Assembly (NCBI GenBank): GCA_041658405.1
Contig: JBBAAG010000017.1
Span: 1 to 43,965 of the forward strand
Direction: 5' to 3'
DNA length: 43,965 nt
Source of the DNA: Elusimicrobiota bacterium
GTDB lineage: Bacteria; Elusimicrobiota; UBA5214; JBBAAG01
A program made the position numbers and the translations under genes. The notes beneath the pieces are model-generated. The model did no database searches. It had not been told where the DNA came from and saw nothing but the letters and a program-made list of their open reading frames with translations. Below, piece after piece: positions 34,646 to 43,506 of the stretch (the first letter of the stretch is position 1; each line of letters begins with the position of its first letter).

Positions 34646-35541
34646 TATTTCCCGTAATATTCCGGGAAATATTTTTTCCATAATCCCGCAAGTTCTTTTT
34701 GTTTACTCACAGGCAGTTTTGTGGTGAACGGCGGACGGCAGTAACCTGAATCAATCCCGCGTAATTGTAATGCCGCTTTCCATCCCGGGAAGCCAAATTT
34801 GTGGAGTGTAGACACCGCGTAGGTAATACGTTTTTGTAACGCCGCAGCTTCCTTTATTTTTCCTGCATGGAAATTATTGTATATTTTAACAAATATTTCG
34901 GGTAGTACGTTTTGGGTGGAGCCAATACTTCCTGCAACGCCCATAGTTAATGCAGGTAAGGACATCTCGTCCGGGCCGGAGAATGCAATCCATTTGCCGT
35001 TCATCTTTATCAATAAGTCTTGTAATGTATAAAAATCTGTTGCTGTGTACTTCAACCCTTTTATGTTCTTTATGTTTCCTAACTCCGCAATTTTGTCATT
35101 GCTTAACGATATACCGGTTGAACCCGGGATGTAATACATATAAAACGGTAAACTCGTGCTTTCCGCTACGGTTTTATAATAGTTATAGATGTTTTCAAAA
35201 GTATACTTAAAATAAATCGGGGGGATTGAGGACAATGCGTCAAGTTTGATATCTTCCGCATGTTGCGCAAGCGCTACAGCGTCACGCGTGTTTAATGTGC
35301 CGATATGCGCAATAATTTTTATTTTAGTACCCGCCTCGTCCTTTACAATTTCAGCAACGCGTTTACGTTCTTCCACACTCATCAATAACCCTTCACCGGT
35401 ACCGCCGCAGATGTATAATCCGTGTAAGCCTTTAGAGATAAGAAACTTTACGTGTTTACGGATACGTTTCTCGCAAACCTCGCCGTCTTCATTGAATAAT
35501 GTTAGCATTGCAGCGTACACGCCGGACATTTTGTTTTCCAT
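34645..35541 (-). CDS. DHDPS/NAL-family aldolase (N-acetylneuraminate lyase-like)
   Basis: This 298-residue TIM-barrel class I aldolase is cytoplasmic. The carboxylate-binding GGTGE is at 46-50, Tyr137 lies in YMYYIPGSTG and the Schiff-base lysine is Lys164 in GLKYTATD. The positions match N-acetylneuraminate lyase better than dihydrodipicolinate synthase, so it probably cleaves a 2-keto-3-deoxy acid (sialic acid or a sugar-acid derivative) to pyruvate and an aldehyde. It is not expected to be the lysine-pathway DapA. Its stop overlaps the start of the GH43 gene (TAATG), and it faces the rhamnosidase-like gene at 35698 across 156 bases, consistent with joint control of sugar catabolism. Confidence 0.87.
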   Translation of the reverse strand: MENKMSGVYAAMLTLFNEDGEVCEKRIRKHVKFLISKGLHGLYICGGTGEGLLMSVEERKRVAEIVKDEAGTKIKIIAHIGTLNTRDAVALAQHAEDIKLDALSSIPPIYFKYTFENIYNYYKTVAESTSLPFYMYYIPGSTGISLSNDKIAELGNIKNIKGLKYTATDFYTLQDLLIKMNGKWIAFSGPDEMSLPALTMGVAGSIGSTQNVLPEIFVKIYNNFHAGKIKEAAALQKRITYAVSTLHKFGFPGWKAALQLRGIDSGYCRPPFTTKLPVSKQKELAGLWKKYFPEYYGK

Positions 35542-35697
35542 CAGATTCTCCTTCTTTAAACTATGGCCTCATAAATAACGTTCCATAAACATTATAACAT
35601 ACAATCAATATAACATACAATTTCAGTAAAAACGTTTGTATAATTATTATCAATATTTATTTGAAACTTATAATAAATGAAAAAGGAGTAGATGTAA
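35542..35697. promoter_or_regulatory. Divergent control region between the aldolase and rhamnosidase-like genes
   Basis: It holds a 13-base direct repeat TATAACATACAAT (35593-35605 and 35609-35621, 16-base period) and a palindromic AAACGTTT (35630-35637) reminiscent of LacI-family operators. For the plus strand, TTATCA and TATAAT (17-base class spacing, near 35653-35680) may form a promoter. The region is AT-rich and all assignments are tentative. Confidence 0.35.
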
Positions 35698-38600
35698 ATG
35701 TTACTGCCAAAAATGAAAAAGTTGTTTGTTAACCCGGGGATTGAGTACCGCGGTGCGCCGTTCTGGAGCTGGAATGATACGATGGATGCAAATGAGCTTG
35801 TCCGCCAGGTTAATGACATGAAGTCTGTCGGGATGGGCGGGTTCTTCATGCATTCGCGTGACGGGTTAGAAACTGAATACATGGGGAAAGACTGGTTATA
35901 CTGTATCCGCAGCGTTGTGGATGAAGCAAAAAAAGTTGGGATGCATGCGTGGCTCTATGACGAAGACCGCTGGCCTAGCGGCTTCTCCGGCGGGTTAGTA
36001 ACCCAGAACGGGCCTAAATTCTGGGCAAAAGGGTTAACCTTAACATTACTTGACACGTACCCCCAGAGTTTTCCTGCGGATACTGAACTGCAAACAATCC
36101 TTGCGGTGTTTATTGTGAGTATTAACGGGAATAAACTAAGCTCCTGCAAACGCGTACAGGATATTAAAGTACCGCAGAAAGTGTTGAAAACAGAAAAAGT
36201 TGCGGTATTCAAAATGGAAGCATCCCAGCCGATGGACTGGCATAACGGGTATCCTTACTGCGATAACCTCAGCCGTGATTCCGTAAAAAAGTTTATTGAA
36301 ACAACATATGAGGCGTATTATAAAGAAGTAGGTGATGCGTTTGGAACCGCGATCCCGGGAATATTTACGGATGAGCCGCATATACACGGATTCCGGCCTG
36401 CGGAAAAAAATACGAGGTTTGTCCCATGGACGATAGAATTTGTTTCATTTTTTGAAAACCAGCGGGGGTATGATGTCCTGGGTGTAGTACCATACCTGTT
36501 TTTTGATGGAGTGAAAAGCCGGAAAGTTTCGCATGATTATTGGCATACAATTGCCGAGCTTTACCGTGAAGCGTTCTCAAAACAGATATATGATTGGTGT
36601 GAGGATCATAAGATAAAACTTACCGGCCATTATCTTTCAGAAGAATCGTTAAATACGCAAGTTCATACTGCCGGCGCAATTATGCCTCTGTATGTTTATG
36701 AACAACAACCCGGGGTGGATATTTTAGCGGAACAATTCCGTGAAATTACTACGGTGAAACAGTGTACGTCAGTAGCTAACCAGTTTGGCCGTAAACGCGT
36801 ATTATCCGAACTATATGGCTGTACAGGCTGGGAGTTTACGTTTGAAGGGCAAAAATGGGTGGGTGATTGGCAATACGCGTTAGGCGTGAACTTCAGGTGT
36901 CAACACCTGGCGTTGTATACGTTACGCGGTTGCGCGAAACGCGACTACCCGCCGTCGTTTAATTACCAGAACTCGTGGTGGAAACAAAACAATGTGGTTG
37001 AAGATTATTTTGCGAGGTTGTCATTAACATTAAGTGAAGGTAAAGCAGTCCGTGACATTTTATTTATCCACCCTGTTTCTACAGCATGGTCGTTATACAC
37101 GTCTTACGCCAAGCATTTGATTACTCCTTATAACGATGCGTTTAAGAATTTGTCGAAGATGTTAATATCGCTTCACCGTGATTATGATTACGGTGATGAA
37201 ATGATACTTGAGGAATACGGGAAAGTTACCGGGAAAACAATAAAAATAAATAATGCTGCGTATAAAGTTGTACTGCTGCCTCCTGCATTAACATTATTTT
37301 CGAATACCATGAATTTACTGAAAAAGTTTATGAATAACGGCGGTAAGGTTATTGCCATAAAACCATTACCGGTACTTGCCGATGGGAAAAGCAGTGCTGA
37401 CCTAAAAAAACTGTTTAAACATAAAAATATGACAGTACTGCCGGATATACAAGCATTGGAGAATGCGTTGACACAGGTACTGCCCCGCAGTATTTCGGTG
37501 ACTGACGAGTTAGGGATTGAAGTCAGCGATATTGTATCCCACGAACGCGAAGTTGAGGGTTATACCGTTTTATTCTTAGCGAATATGAGCAAGGATAAAA
37601 CGTATACAACAAAAGTGCGGGTAAAAACACGCGGGGCCGTGGAAGAATGGAATCTGTTAACCGGTGAAATTGAAGAGTGTAACGCAGTGGTTAACAACGG
37701 GTATCTTGAGATAAAACCCGCGTTTATGCCGGTACAGTCAAGGTTATACGTTATCCGTCAGGGAGGTAAGGTTAAGAATGAAGTTAAGCCTCAACGTAAT
37801 GAAACCTTAGTGTCTTACCCGTTTGGCCCTGTGTTTAAACACCGCAGGTTGGATCTAAACTCATTACCGCTGGATTTTTGTGAGTTCAAATTTAACGGGA
37901 GTGAGTGGTCACAGGAAATGCCGGTATGGCATGCTCAGAGGTTAGTCCGCGAAAAACTTGGTTTACGTCAGGTTGCCGGTAATGGCGGGTTGCAACGGTG
38001 GAAATGGATAAACGAAAAAGTAAATATTGGCCCAGCGGAGTTTGTGTTGAAGTTTAAGTTCAAGGTTAAAAATATCCCAAAACTTCCCGCATTTTTTGTG
38101 GTGGAAGGAGCGGAACAGTTTGAGATCGAGCTCAACGGTAATCCTGTCTCAAATAAATCATCAGGATGGTGGTGTGACCGCAGTTTTGATAAAATCGAGT
38201 TACCCGGCATCATTGCAGGCGAAAATGTGGTTACATTAAAATGTAACTATAAGAATAGTATGCAGGTAGAGGATTGTTATCTTGTTGGTGATTTTGGTAT
38301 TGACAGTAACACAAAAGAAGTTGTGAATGAACCTGGCGTTCTGCGGTATGGAGACTGGTGTTTCCAGGGATATCCGTACTATGGTGGGAGCATGGAATAC
38401 CTTACGGAACTTGAACTCGATCCTAAAGGGGATGAAAAATATTATTTTACGTTTGGGGAAGCTAAGTGTACCACTGCTGTGGTTAATGTAAACAATAACC
38501 CTATACCATTACCCTGGCGTTCCGCACAGCGCGTAGAAATTACACGGTTTGTTAAGCCCGGGAAGAATATTGTTAATATAACCGTTTACGGCAGTCAAAG

Positions 38601-38754
38601 AAATATCCTTGGCCCGTTGCATGACGCGCGGTATCCTCATTATATGAGTTGCGGGACATTCCGTTCGGAAGGACGGGCGTTTAGTAAGGATGAATACATC
38701 TTCCCTTATGGTTTGATGAGCCATACTAAAGTGGAAGTGTCAAGGATTAAGTAA
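35698..38754 (+). CDS. Large glycoside hydrolase, GH106 alpha-L-rhamnosidase-like
   Basis: This 1018-residue protein begins with NPGIEYRGAPFWSWNDTMDA and continues GMGGFFMHSRDGLETEYM and WLYDEDRWPSGFSGG. These are typical of the GH106-like alpha-L-rhamnosidase group and close relatives with a TIM-barrel start. A catalytic region rich in His and Glu (IFTDEPHIHGFRPAE, GHYLSEESLNTQVHTAG, SELYGCTGWEFTFEGQKW) extends to about residue 480. Beta-sandwich domains follow to the C-terminus, including a GH2-like sugar-binding fold (FVLKFKFKVKN, EQFEIELNGNPV). There is no signal peptide, so it would act on imported oligosaccharides or leave the cell by another route. AAGGAG is 9 bases from the ATG. It ends only 3 bases from the convergent gene at 38758. 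Confidence 0.75.
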   Translation: MLLPKMKKLFVNPGIEYRGAPFWSWNDTMDANELVRQVNDMKSVGMGGFFMHSRDGLETEYMGKDWLYCIRSVVDEAKKVGMHAWLYDEDRWPSGFSGGLVTQNGPKFWAKGLTLTLLDTYPQSFPADTELQTILAVFIVSINGNKLSSCKRVQDIKVPQKVLKTEKVAVFKMEASQPMDWHNGYPYCDNLSRDSVKKFIETTYEAYYKEVGDAFGTAIPGIFTDEPHIHGFRPAEKNTRFVPWTIEFVSFFENQRGYDVLGVVPYLFFDGVKSRKVSHDYWHTIAELYREAFSKQIYDWCEDHKIKLTGHYLSEESLNTQVHTAGAIMPLYVYEQQPGVDILAEQFREITTVKQCTSVANQFGRKRVLSELYGCTGWEFTFEGQKWVGDWQYALGVNFRCQHLALYTLRGCAKRDYPPSFNYQNSWWKQNNVVEDYFARLSLTLSEGKAVRDILFIHPVSTAWSLYTSYAKHLITPYNDAFKNLSKMLISLHRDYDYGDEMILEEYGKVTGKTIKINNAAYKVVLLPPALTLFSNTMNLLKKFMNNGGKVIAIKPLPVLADGKSSADLKKLFKHKNMTVLPDIQALENALTQVLPRSISVTDELGIEVSDIVSHEREVEGYTVLFLANMSKDKTYTTKVRVKTRGAVEEWNLLTGEIEECNAVVNNGYLEIKPAFMPVQSRLYVIRQGGKVKNEVKPQRNETLVSYPFGPVFKHRRLDLNSLPLDFCEFKFNGSEWSQEMPVWHAQRLVREKLGLRQVAGNGGLQRWKWINEKVNIGPAEFVLKFKFKVKNIPKLPAFFVVEGAEQFEIELNGNPVSNKSSGWWCDRSFDKIELPGIIAGENVVTLKCNYKNSMQVEDCYLVGDFGIDSNTKEVVNEPGVLRYGDWCFQGYPYYGGSMEYLTELELDPKGDEKYYFTFGEAKCTTAVVNVNNNPIPLPWRSAQRVEITRFVKPGKNIVNITVYGSQRNILGPLHDARYPHYMSCGTFRSEGRAFSKDEYIFPYGLMSHTKVEVSRIK

Positions 38755-38757
38755 GCC

Positions 38758-40140
38758 CTAAACTTTAGTTTTTCTTAATGCCGGGAAGTAATGTTTATGC
38801 ATTACCTCATGCATTTTGTCTTCAGGGAAATAGTTTTTGCCTAATTCTTTGAGGTATACTTCCCATCCAGTCCAGTACGGGATCCGTACTTGCGATTTCA
38901 GGATGTCGGGTATTAGTTTTTTCACAAAATCAGGGCTGTAGTCATAGTTACACACAAAACCCACGGCGTTGCTGATATTGTAACCTGAGATAACATACCG
39001 CAAGTATTGTTTTGTGAATGATAAAACATGTTCCGCGCGGAGGATGTAGTCTGCATAAGTGTCAATAAACGGAAAATAAACATACCGCCCGCCGCTGTAA
39101 TCCTTGGTAATAATCGGTGAGGGCATATGGACATAAAAAAGTTTATTCCCCAAAACTTTCCTGGTTTCCCGCATAACGGTATGTGCCTGAACAACATCGG
39201 TTGGTACACCATCGAAATATATCCCGTCAAATCCGTAAGTTTTCACTACGCGTTTTAGTTCGGGGATGAATTCCAGGAGGTCGCCCGGATAAAAGAAAGG
39301 CGTCATATAAGCAATAACTTTCATCCTGTGTTTATGCGCAGTGGTTAATACCTGCTGAAGTTTGCGCGGGTTAATCGGTAAGTATTTGTAACTTGACCAC
39401 GCGGCTTCTGTTTTATAAATATCATTCCGCGACTTTATGGCTTTACCTTTTCGCGTAGCAAATCCTTTACTCCACCAGTGAAGCACTAAAACGTTTCCGT
39501 ACTTACTGTATTTCCTGATCTCATTATCTGAAAGATACGGAGTCCATGTTGTATTGTTCTCACGTGAAACCAGGTGATGGACAATCCTGTGGGTATAAGC
39601 TTTTTTGTGGTCATACTCGCGCGGAGGGAATACAGATGTAATAAACTGCTGGCCGTATGTTATGCTGAAAGTTACTGCCCATCCGTCTTTCCCAACCCCT
39701 GTACCTGCGTTATTAATTTCTGATACACCGCCATTACCGACTGTGGGGAGAGTATATCCCGCGATTCCTCCATGCGGATCAATCGCGATAAAGTTTTGTT
39801 GTTCCACAGAAAAATATTCCGGTGACCAGGTTGAATTATAAACTACTTTTACGGTTGCATATGTACGAAGGTACATCGATGAATCTGCGTTTATCCGGAT
39901 ATTAACACCAAGAGCATACAGCGGTTTGTAAAGAATACATTTATTATCATCAAAATGGTCAACCTCAAGATTTTCAAGGGTAGAGTTTAACCGCATAGTC
40001 GCGAGTAAGCGTTGCTTCCCTATTCTCTGATAACACTCAATCGTACCGACAGAGTTTTTGTAGATTTTATACATTGCGCCGGTAGTGGTAACAGTAACAG
40101 CTTCTGTTGTATTCTCAACTTTTAGTACCTTCATATCCAT
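38758..40140 (-). CDS. Uncharacterised glycosidase-like protein with TIM-barrel domain
   Basis: I cannot name the family. The 460-residue product has no signal peptide. The first ~195 residues are beta-rich and resemble an N-terminal beta-sandwich of GH31/GH36-like enzymes. From about residue 205 a TIM barrel is suggested by the alternating segments GNVLVLHWWSKGF, RMKVIAYMTPFFYPGD, GFDGIYFDGVPTD and KLFYVHMPSPIITKD. The FDGIYFDG segment places Asp residues where retaining alpha-glycosidases of clan GH-D/GH-H-like folds carry their nucleophile. It is the second gene of a minus-strand pair, 22 bases after the GDPD gene. The start context is weak: MDMK offers two ATGs, at 40140 and 40134. Confidence 0.6.
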   Translation of the reverse strand: MDMKVLKVENTTEAVTVTTTGAMYKIYKNSVGTIECYQRIGKQRLLATMRLNSTLENLEVDHFDDNKCILYKPLYALGVNIRINADSSMYLRTYATVKVVYNSTWSPEYFSVEQQNFIAIDPHGGIAGYTLPTVGNGGVSEINNAGTGVGKDGWAVTFSITYGQQFITSVFPPREYDHKKAYTHRIVHHLVSRENNTTWTPYLSDNEIRKYSKYGNVLVLHWWSKGFATRKGKAIKSRNDIYKTEAAWSSYKYLPINPRKLQQVLTTAHKHRMKVIAYMTPFFYPGDLLEFIPELKRVVKTYGFDGIYFDGVPTDVVQAHTVMRETRKVLGNKLFYVHMPSPIITKDYSGGRYVYFPFIDTYADYILRAEHVLSFTKQYLRYVISGYNISNAVGFVCNYDYSPDFVKKLIPDILKSQVRIPYWTGWEVYLKELGKNYFPEDKMHEVMHKHYFPALRKTKV

Positions 40141-40162
40141 ACATATAACCCTATCTTTCTTA

Positions 40163-40903
40163 TTACTTATCCAATGTTTTGTGGTTAAACTCTACCGGGT
40201 TATCAGTTGACGCGCCGTATGCTCCCATAGCGGTATATTTATAATAAATTTCACGGCTGCTCATCTGCCATACGTGTAACCTTAGCCCGGCTGAAAGTAC
40301 TTTTTCAACATAACTATCTTCCAATGCTGCAACGTTGAGGCTCAGGCCGGTAACATTAGCTACTTTTGCTTTTGTTATAAGGTCCGGGCTGTAGGGCGGG
40401 CGTATCTGTGTTAAAGGATCAGTTTTTGATGCTTGTATCCACTGTACCGGAACCTTAGGAAAATTTTGCCGTAATGCCGTTACTACGTCGTACTTAAAAC
40501 TTGTGAGGATTATCATATCGAGTGCGTTATATTTCTGCAGTAACTCTTTTAGGTACGGGATGATTGTTACTTCGCTTTTGATTTCAATTTCAACAATCCT
40601 GTCCCTAGGGGCTTTAGATATAACTTCTTCAAATAACGGGATTTTATAGCCTTTAAATTTTGGGCCCTTGAAAATCCCAAAATCAAGCGCGCGTAATTCA
40701 TCAAACGTTACGTCCTTGACCTGTAGGTCAACCCCGGCGGTACGTTTTGTATTAGTATCATGGATAACCACAACCTTTTCATCTTTTGTCAGTTGTACAT
40801 CAAGTTCTATCCCGTCAACCGGTAACGTCCATGCAAATTCAAATGCCGGCATTGTGTTCTCCGGTACAAGATCACGGGCACCGCGGTGGCCAAATAGTTT
40901 CAT
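40163..40903 (-). CDS. Glycerophosphodiester phosphodiesterase (GDPD) family protein
   Basis: This 246-residue TIM-barrel phosphodiesterase has the GDPD signatures: His6-Arg7 (FGHRGARD), ENTMPAF at 15-21, DGIELDVQLTKD with Glu33 and Asp35, and His48-Asp49 (VIHDT). EIEIKSEV continues the metal site. It has no signal peptide, so it is cytoplasmic and cleaves glycerophosphodiesters or related sugar-phosphate diesters to an alcohol and a phosphate monoester. Its position beside a glycosidase-like gene and downstream of phosphodiester-related genes makes a sugar diester a reasonable alternative to phospholipid headgroups. GGAGG stands about 11 bases upstream of the ATG. It probably starts the operon that includes the gene at 38758-40140. 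Confidence 0.92.
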   Translation of the reverse strand: MKLFGHRGARDLVPENTMPAFEFAWTLPVDGIELDVQLTKDEKVVVIHDTNTKRTAGVDLQVKDVTFDELRALDFGIFKGPKFKGYKIPLFEEVISKAPRDRIVEIEIKSEVTIIPYLKELLQKYNALDMIILTSFKYDVVTALRQNFPKVPVQWIQASKTDPLTQIRPPYSPDLITKAKVANVTGLSLNVAALEDSYVEKVLSAGLRLHVWQMSSREIYYKYTAMGAYGASTDNPVEFNHKTLDK

Positions 40904-41087
40904 CTACTCATTAACCTCCAATACATATAGTTTTAACTTATTCTAAAAAACAATAATTTATGAAGTATGTTACAAAAAAATAAGGTAGCTGACAATAGGT
41001 GAAATATTGTATGAGCATGACCATAACACAAAAATGTATAATAAAAACAATAAAAAAACGATAATTCTTAAATCAGGAGGTATAGAA

Positions 41088-41660
41088 GTGAACAAAACAT
41101 TGTTAACCTTTATATTGGCGGGAACATTATCCGTTTCAAACGTTGTTGCGGAACAAAGTAGTAAACAGGGAGGAGAGTTGAAAGTGTTAATAACATATTA
41201 TTCACGTACGGGGAATACTGAACGCGTAGTTAATGACGTAGCAAAACTACTGAACGCGGATACAGAAAAACTTGTCGATAAAAAGAGCCGGAAAGGTATA
41301 CTGGGATTTATCTTCGGCGGTCGTGATGCAGTGAGTAAAAACAAAACTGTTCTTGCTCCGGTTACGAAAGACGCGGGAAATTATGACATAATAATACTTG
41401 GCACACCGATCTGGGCGGGTAATATGCCGCCTGCTTTAAGAACGTATGTCGAAAGTACAAAAGGAAAGTTTAAGAATGTTGCGTATATCATAACTTCAGG
41501 CAGCAGTACTCCTGAAAAAATCGTTGCCGATCTGGATACCATTGCCGGTAAAAAGGCGGTAGAGTTTCTGTGGTTTGACCATGCGACATTAATGAATAAA
41601 GAACAATACAACAAAAAAATTATCGCGTTTACTGAGCAACTAAAAAAGATTGGGAAATAA
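41088..41660 (+). CDS. Flavodoxin-family protein with N-terminal signal peptide
   Basis: The GTG at 41088 is preferred because AGGAGG (41075-41080) lies 7 bases before it and the protein then opens with a clean signal peptide (NKTLLTFILAGTLSVSNVVA); the ATG at 41007 adds 27 low-complexity residues. The 190-residue product has a flavodoxin fold (Flavodoxin_4-like): FMN phosphate loop SRTGNT, then IIILGTPIWAGNMPPALRTYVES and ITSGSS. A second ribosome-site-like sequence, GGGAGGAG (41168-41175), stands just before in-frame TTG 41178 and GTG 41184, which would give a cytoplasmic form beginning at LITYYSRTGNT. It is an electron carrier or quinone-reductase-type protein of unknown partner, just upstream of a secreted TIM-barrel gene. 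Confidence 0.8.
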   Translation: MNKTLLTFILAGTLSVSNVVAEQSSKQGGELKVLITYYSRTGNTERVVNDVAKLLNADTEKLVDKKSRKGILGFIFGGRDAVSKNKTVLAPVTKDAGNYDIIILGTPIWAGNMPPALRTYVESTKGKFKNVAYIITSGSSTPEKIVADLDTIAGKKAVEFLWFDHATLMNKEQYNKKIIAFTEQLKKIGK

Positions 41661-41678
41661 TAGATGATGAGGGTATTA

Positions 41679-43457
41679 ATGAAAAAAATATGTATTACTA
41701 TGGCTATACTGTCAATATTTGTAGCTTTGACCTGCGCTGAGAACGTTTTTGTTCTTGAAGATTTTGAGGCGGATATTTCCAGTTGCACAAAAAATTCGAG
41801 GCTTAATGGTACACTGGAAACCTGCGGGACAGAGTTTGTGGTATCCGGCAAGCAATCGTTGAAGTATGTGGTAGATGACTCAACAACAGCAAAAGTTTCC
41901 CGCCCGTTTGTGTTGTACACCCCGAAAACTGCTGACTGGACAGGGTACAATAGCTTGAAGATGTATGTTTTAGCGTTACCTTCGAATCACCTTCTCCGCG
42001 AGTACGCGTTTTCTTTGCAGGTTCGTTCACAGAATTATGACCGTCTAAACAAGGCAACATCATCCAGTTTGTTTGTAACAGCCCCCGTAGGCCGGCCGGT
42101 GCTAGTAACATTCCCGATTGACAGAATGAATTTTCGTTCTGCAGTTAAGGACGTAGTTGTTTCGTTTATCAACAGTAACGGCGCGTATTATATCGACAAA
42201 ATAGTGTTAAGTACGGATACGGTAAAAACAATGATGGCGGAATCTATACCAATGGAATCTTCAGGTAATGTACCGCAATGGTATTCGCTTAGGTTTAATC
42301 AGGAAGGTAGCTGTTACTACCGCGGGGTATATAATTACGATCCCGGGAAAAAGGTGGAGTTGGTCGTAGAGTATAATAAACCAGTTACGGATAAGATAGA
42401 AAAAACTATTGTCATTACTTCCAGTAGTACAGGAAAATCGGTTGAGTATAAGATGGGATTTGAATCAAACGATATAGTTAAAACAGTGGAAGTTGCGCTT
42501 ACTCCTGACGAAAAAAATGTTGTTTCATTCAACGGAGAAGACTTTGTGTTTATGGTAAAAGATTTGGTACAGATGGTAAAAAGTAACCTAGACACCTACG
42601 CTGCACGAAAAAAAACTGGTGATCCCTTCTCCCGCGGTATTGTATCTATGTATGCCGGCCATATTTATGATAAAGATAAGTATCCGGATATCCCAAAGAT
42701 TATTGATATGCTAAAAGATGCTGGGGTGAATAATTATTCGTACCTTATTTACGGCCAGTCAGCGAAGGAATATGCAAAACTGCCGGGCTTCTGTGCTGCA
42801 GCGGCAAAGGAAGGGATTGAAGTATGGGTCTACCTCGTACCCCCGACTGAAGCTCCTATTAACCGCGGGGATAAGGATATACAAAAACGTAAATATCCGC
42901 CATTTAATATGGATTATGTTAAATGGATGGTAAAACTTTCCAGGATTTCGTTGAAATATCCTAACCTCACAATGATAATGATCGACGATTTTTATCATAA
43001 CTGGGCGTATTTCACATTGGACTACACAAAAAAGATGTACGAAGCAATGAAGAAAATTAATCCAAAACTGTTATTAGGCCAATGCGTGTACCGCGAACAG
43101 ATAGATAATTGTATTAAAGCCGGGTACCTGCCATATATCGACGCGTTCGTCTGGGGGTATCAACACTCCTCTGCTGCGGATCCGGAAGCGGGCTTGGACT
43201 GTTCTACGCTGCCAGTCGATATTTATGATTATTACAATCTGTGCAAGGATAAACTTATTTTTCCGTGTATCTACTTCACCCCGCATTCATCCTGGCCAAA
43301 AGGACGGCCAACAAAAGAATATCTTGAGAAAGCAATGCAGATCGAGTGGGAACAAACCGGTATTATGTGGGTGTATACCACCCCGCCGAAGGGGTCATGG
43401 AAGTATGAGATGATAAAAAAGTTTACCGCAGAACAAAAGCTGGAGTTACTGAAATAA
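41679..43457 (+). CDS. Secreted protein with N-terminal carbohydrate-binding-like domain and TIM-barrel-like domain
   Basis: The ATG at 41679 is preferred to 41664 because GAGGG (41669-41673) lies 5 bases before it and MKKICITMAILSIFVALTCA is a standard signal peptide. The product has 592 residues. Residues ~23-185 form a beta jelly-roll (FVLEDFEADISSCTKN, GTEFVVSGKQSLKYVVDD, YYIDKIVLS) like domains that bind sugar. Residues ~295-592 look like a TIM barrel (RGIVSMYAGHIYD, EGIEVWVYLVPP, TMIMIDDFYHNWAYF, DAFVWGYQHSSAADP, GIMWVYTTPPKGSW). Asp pairs in MIDDFYH near a strand end are candidate catalytic acids. No exact GH family was recognised. A close tandem paralogue starts at 43507. Confidence 0.7.
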   Translation: MKKICITMAILSIFVALTCAENVFVLEDFEADISSCTKNSRLNGTLETCGTEFVVSGKQSLKYVVDDSTTAKVSRPFVLYTPKTADWTGYNSLKMYVLALPSNHLLREYAFSLQVRSQNYDRLNKATSSSLFVTAPVGRPVLVTFPIDRMNFRSAVKDVVVSFINSNGAYYIDKIVLSTDTVKTMMAESIPMESSGNVPQWYSLRFNQEGSCYYRGVYNYDPGKKVELVVEYNKPVTDKIEKTIVITSSSTGKSVEYKMGFESNDIVKTVEVALTPDEKNVVSFNGEDFVFMVKDLVQMVKSNLDTYAARKKTGDPFSRGIVSMYAGHIYDKDKYPDIPKIIDMLKDAGVNNYSYLIYGQSAKEYAKLPGFCAAAAKEGIEVWVYLVPPTEAPINRGDKDIQKRKYPPFNMDYVKWMVKLSRISLKYPNLTMIMIDDFYHNWAYFTLDYTKKMYEAMKKINPKLLLGQCVYREQIDNCIKAGYLPYIDAFVWGYQHSSAADPEAGLDCSTLPVDIYDYYNLCKDKLIFPCIYFTPHSSWPKGRPTKEYLEKAMQIEWEQTGIMWVYTTPPKGSWKYEMIKKFTAEQKLELLK

Positions 43458-43506
43458 TAAAAATTTAAGTTTTAACGCGAGTATGCTTTTATTAAGGATG
43501 GAATTC

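Noticed and set aside
34646..34681. Upstream ATG giving GH43 a 12-residue extension
   Set aside because: It lies within the aldolase gene; the TAATG overlap and the signal peptide favour the start at 34645.
41007..41087. Upstream ATG extending the flavodoxin by 27 residues
   Set aside because: No ribosome site precedes it, the added residues are low-complexity Lys/Asn, and AGGAGG sits right before GTG 41088, which opens a signal peptide.
41381..41950. 189-residue reverse-strand open frame across the flavodoxin and the next gene
   Set aside because: It is antisense to two well-supported genes and low-complexity, with no homology signature.
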